Assembly: GCA_002338525.1 (NCBI GenBank)
Contig: DDIM01000016.1
Location: 1-64,000 of the forward strand
DNA length: 64,000 nt
Reading direction: 5' to 3'
Source of the DNA: Micavibrio sp. UBA1850
Lineage (GTDB): Bacteria; Pseudomonadota; Alphaproteobacteria; Micavibrionales; Micavibrionaceae
Position 1 is the first letter of the stretch. Each line of letters starts with the position of its first letter. The position numbers were made by a program, and so were the translations under genes. Positions 62,199 to 64,000 of this stretch are shown here, piece by piece. Under the pieces are notes generated by a model that saw only the letters and a program-made list of their open reading frames with translations, did no database searches and was not told the origin of the DNA.

Positions 62199-63131
62199 AT
62201 GAAAATTATCTCAGGAAATTCGAATAGAAAATTATCAGAAGATATTGCGAAGTATCTTGGCGTGCCATTGGCTGAGGCAACAATTCGCCGTTTTGCAGAT
62301 ATGGAAGTTTTTGCAGAAATCTTAGAAAATGTACGAGGCGAGGATGTCTTTTTAATCCAGCCAACATCATATCCCGCAAACGACAATCTTATGGAGCTTC
62401 TCGTTACAATCGATGCGCTTCGTCGAGGCTCTGCAAAAAGAATAACGGCTGTGATCCCTTACTTTGGTTATGCGAGGCAGGATCGTAAAACAGGGCCTAG
62501 AACGCCAATCTCTGCAAAGCTTGCTGCCAATCTAATTACAACGGCTGGTGCTAACCGCGTTTTAACTATGGAACTTCACGCAGGCCAAATTCAGGGTTTC
62601 TTTGATATTCCCACTGATAACCTTACGATTTCTCCTGTGTTTATTCCTGAAATCAAAAACCGCTTTGAAGGTGAAAAACTTGTGATGGTTTCACCTGATG
62701 TAGGTGGTGTGGTGCGCGCACGTGGTATGGCCAAAAAGGTGAATGCCGAGCTTGCCATTATCGATAAACGCCGTGAAAAAGCCGGTGTGTCAGAAGTAAT
62801 GCACGTCATCGGGGATGTTCAAGACAAAACATGTATTTTGGTTGATGACATGGTTGATAGCGGTGGGACATTATGTAATGCCGCAAAAGCATTGATGGAA
62901 AATGGTGCAAAAGAAGTTCATTCTTATGTCGTGCATGGCGTGCTGTCTGGTGGTGCTGTGGCGCGTATTACGGCGTCTCCTATCAAATCATTGGTTTTAA
63001 CAGACTCAATTGCTGCAACTGAGGCTGTGCGCGTAGCGCATAATATTGAACAGTTATCTGTCGCGCCATTAATCGGAGAGGCGATCCGTCGTATCGCTGA
63101 AGATCGCTCAGTATCGGCTATTTTGGATTAA
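62199..63131 (+). CDS. prs: Ribose-phosphate pyrophosphokinase
   Basis: 310 residues from ATG 62199 (AAGGG about 10 bases upstream); the frame reaches back to a TTG at 62175. Motifs: SGNSNRKLSEDIA, YFGYARQDRKTGPRTPISAKL (ATP/flexible-loop region), ELHAGQIQGFFDIPTDNL and the PRPP loop VDDMVDSGGTLCNA. It makes PRPP for nucleotides, His and Trp. Class I length. Gene order pgeF-prs-rplY is conserved in Alphaproteobacteria. Confidence 0.96.
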   Translation: MKIISGNSNRKLSEDIAKYLGVPLAEATIRRFADMEVFAEILENVRGEDVFLIQPTSYPANDNLMELLVTIDALRRGSAKRITAVIPYFGYARQDRKTGPRTPISAKLAANLITTAGANRVLTMELHAGQIQGFFDIPTDNLTISPVFIPEIKNRFEGEKLVMVSPDVGGVVRARGMAKKVNAELAIIDKRREKAGVSEVMHVIGDVQDKTCILVDDMVDSGGTLCNAAKALMENGAKEVHSYVVHGVLSGGAVARITASPIKSLVLTDSIAATEAVRVAHNIEQLSVAPLIGEAIRRIAEDRSVSAILD

Positions 63132-63201
63132 AGTAAGCCTTAATGCGTTTAAGTGATAGAAATCACTTGCATTTGATATAGCAATTTGGTTATTAACATG
63201 T

Positions 63202-63225
63202 GTCCAACACCCCTGGAGGTTGGAC
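63202..63225. promoter_or_regulatory. Hairpin in the rplY leader
   Basis: GTCCAAC and GTTGGAC pair perfectly around a 10-base loop, about 30 bases before the rplY start. No T-run follows, so it is more likely a leader structure (L25 autoregulation or RNA stability) than a terminator. Confidence 0.5.
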
Positions 63226-63254
63226 ATTAAACAAACCAAAAAGAGGAGTAGCTT

Positions 63255-63911
63255 ATGGCTAAATCATATCCACTAGTTGCGCAAACTCGCGATCGAGCCG
63301 GTAAGGGGATTGCTCGTGCGTTGCGTAGAGAAGAAAAAGTTCCTGCAGTTATCTATGGTGATAACAAAGAACCTGTACTAATTTCATTAGACTCACGTGA
63401 TGTTGAAATGGAATATCACAAAGCCCACATGTTCACGATGCTATGTGACATCGAAATCGATGGCAAAAAAACATCTGTATTGGCACGTGACATTCAAACA
63501 CACCCAGTGACTGACAGAGTTGTTCACGTTGACTTCCTTCGTGTGACTAAGAAAACAAAAATTGCTGTTCAAGTTCCTGTTAACTTCATTAATGAAGACC
63601 AGTGTAAAGGCCTTGAAGAGAAGGGTATTCTTAACGTTGTTCGTCACGAGCTTGAGCTTATGTGTAGTGCAACACACATTCCTGAGCATATTGATGTTGA
63701 CCTTTCACCATTTGAAATTGGTGACACAATCAAAATGTCAAACGCGACACTTACTGATGGTGCCACATCTGTTGAAGAGCGTGATGTAACAATTGCGACA
63801 ATTGCTGCTCCTCGCGTAATGGATGAGGAAAGCGATGAAGATGAAGATGGCGAAGAGGGCGCTGAAGAAGCCTCTGAAGAATCATCAGACGCTGAAGGCG
63901 ATGCTGAGTAA
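63255..63911 (+). CDS. rplY: 50S ribosomal protein L25, Ctc (long) type
   Basis: 218 residues: the L25 domain (LVAQTRDRAGKGIARALRREEKVPAVIYGDNKEP) plus the TL5/CTC C-terminal domain, ending in a Glu/Asp-rich tail (DEESDEDEDGEEGAEEASEESS). It binds 5S rRNA. GAGGAG precedes the ATG. The long form is also known as general stress protein Ctc in other bacteria. Usually followed by pth, as suggested here. Confidence 0.95.
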   Translation: MAKSYPLVAQTRDRAGKGIARALRREEKVPAVIYGDNKEPVLISLDSRDVEMEYHKAHMFTMLCDIEIDGKKTSVLARDIQTHPVTDRVVHVDFLRVTKKTKIAVQVPVNFINEDQCKGLEEKGILNVVRHELELMCSATHIPEHIDVDLSPFEIGDTIKMSNATLTDGATSVEERDVTIATIAAPRVMDEESDEDEDGEEGAEEASEESSDAEGDAE

Positions 63912-63925
63912 TTATAATTTTAAGG

Positions 63926-63965
63926 CGAGCGGTGACTTATAATGAGTCTCGCTCGTTTTTTATTG
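63926..63965 (+). terminator. Rho-independent terminator after rplY
   Basis: CGAGC and GCTCG (63926-63930 and 63951-63955) enclose a nested GACT/AGTC stem and are followed by a T-run. Confidence 0.75.
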
Positions 63966-63989
63966 CCATTTTTCAAAAAGGAACCACCA

Positions 63990-64000
63990 ATGATGCTGTT
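63990..64000 (+). CDS. Start of a gene cut by the window end, probably pth
   Basis: ATG at 63990 with AAGGA about 7 bases upstream and the first codons Met-Met-Leu. Peptidyl-tRNA hydrolase (pth) follows rplY in most Alphaproteobacteria and often begins with a Met-x-Leu strand, but only eleven bases are visible, so this rests on gene order. Confidence 0.35.

Overview
The window is about 64 kb of AT-rich (roughly 40% G+C by eye), densely packed bacterial chromosome. Gene content points to Alphaproteobacteria. The evidence is folate-dependent TrmFO, NDUFAF6-like and NDUFAF7/MidA-like proteins, the run lgt - SAM methyltransferase - pgeF - prs - rplY, a proC/YbjN/UbiK neighbourhood, TamA-TamB, and an EcfG-like sigma factor with GGAAC-type promoters. 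A low-GC free-living lineage (for example Micavibrio-like or another deep-branching group) is possible, but the sequence alone does not settle it. I saw no tRNA, rRNA, IS element, CRISPR array or prophage.

Layout. 1-5.4 kb: the 5' end of an unidentified gene, then three tandem divergent flavoproteins of the vanillyl-alcohol oxidase/4-cresol dehydrogenase family. 5.5-10.3 kb: an RND/MMPL exporter diverging from a LolA-like periplasmic protein and an outer-membrane beta-barrel, probably one envelope lipid or hydrophobic-compound transport system. 10.3-18.1 kb: epimerase, SulP permease, GIY-YIG protein, LplT-like MFS transporter and DUF2339 protein. 18.1-20.8 kb: a tightly overlapping photolyase operon (SDR, TIGR03643, FeS-type photolyase/cryptochrome, DUF2256). 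20.8-26.9 kb: small stress proteins, DUF2254, a YdjM-type hydrolase, a pilin-like protein, and the DUF3015/DUF4105 pair. 26.9-31.8 kb: tamA-tamB.

31.9-41.8 kb is a stress and signalling region. An ECF sigma factor of EcfG type and a hybrid kinase sit among small membrane, periplasmic and helical proteins (DUF1328, DUF883, a holin-like protein, EF-hand, DUF2383, PRC-barrel, MgtC). Six sites in and near this region match GGAAC-N16-(N)GTT closely or exactly, including one perfect GGAAC-N16-CGTT, so several of these genes are probably one general-stress regulon. 42.2-47.4 kb is a phosphorelay island: a CHASE-PAS-kinase-receiver-Hpt hybrid, a lone receiver, a response regulator with an unrecognised N-terminal domain, and an OmpR-type regulator.

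47.5-64 kb is mostly housekeeping: superoxide dismutase, NDUFAF6-like protein, trmFO, a tripartite RND efflux operon (outer-membrane factor, adaptor, pump), a cold-shock protein, proC, YbjN, ubiK, lgt, MidA-like methyltransferase, pgeF, prs, rplY and the first codons of what is probably pth.

Where my start differs from the longest open frame, I chose it from the Shine-Dalgarno site, signal peptide or overlap with the neighbouring gene. Domain assignments come from recognising motifs by eye, and no database search was run.
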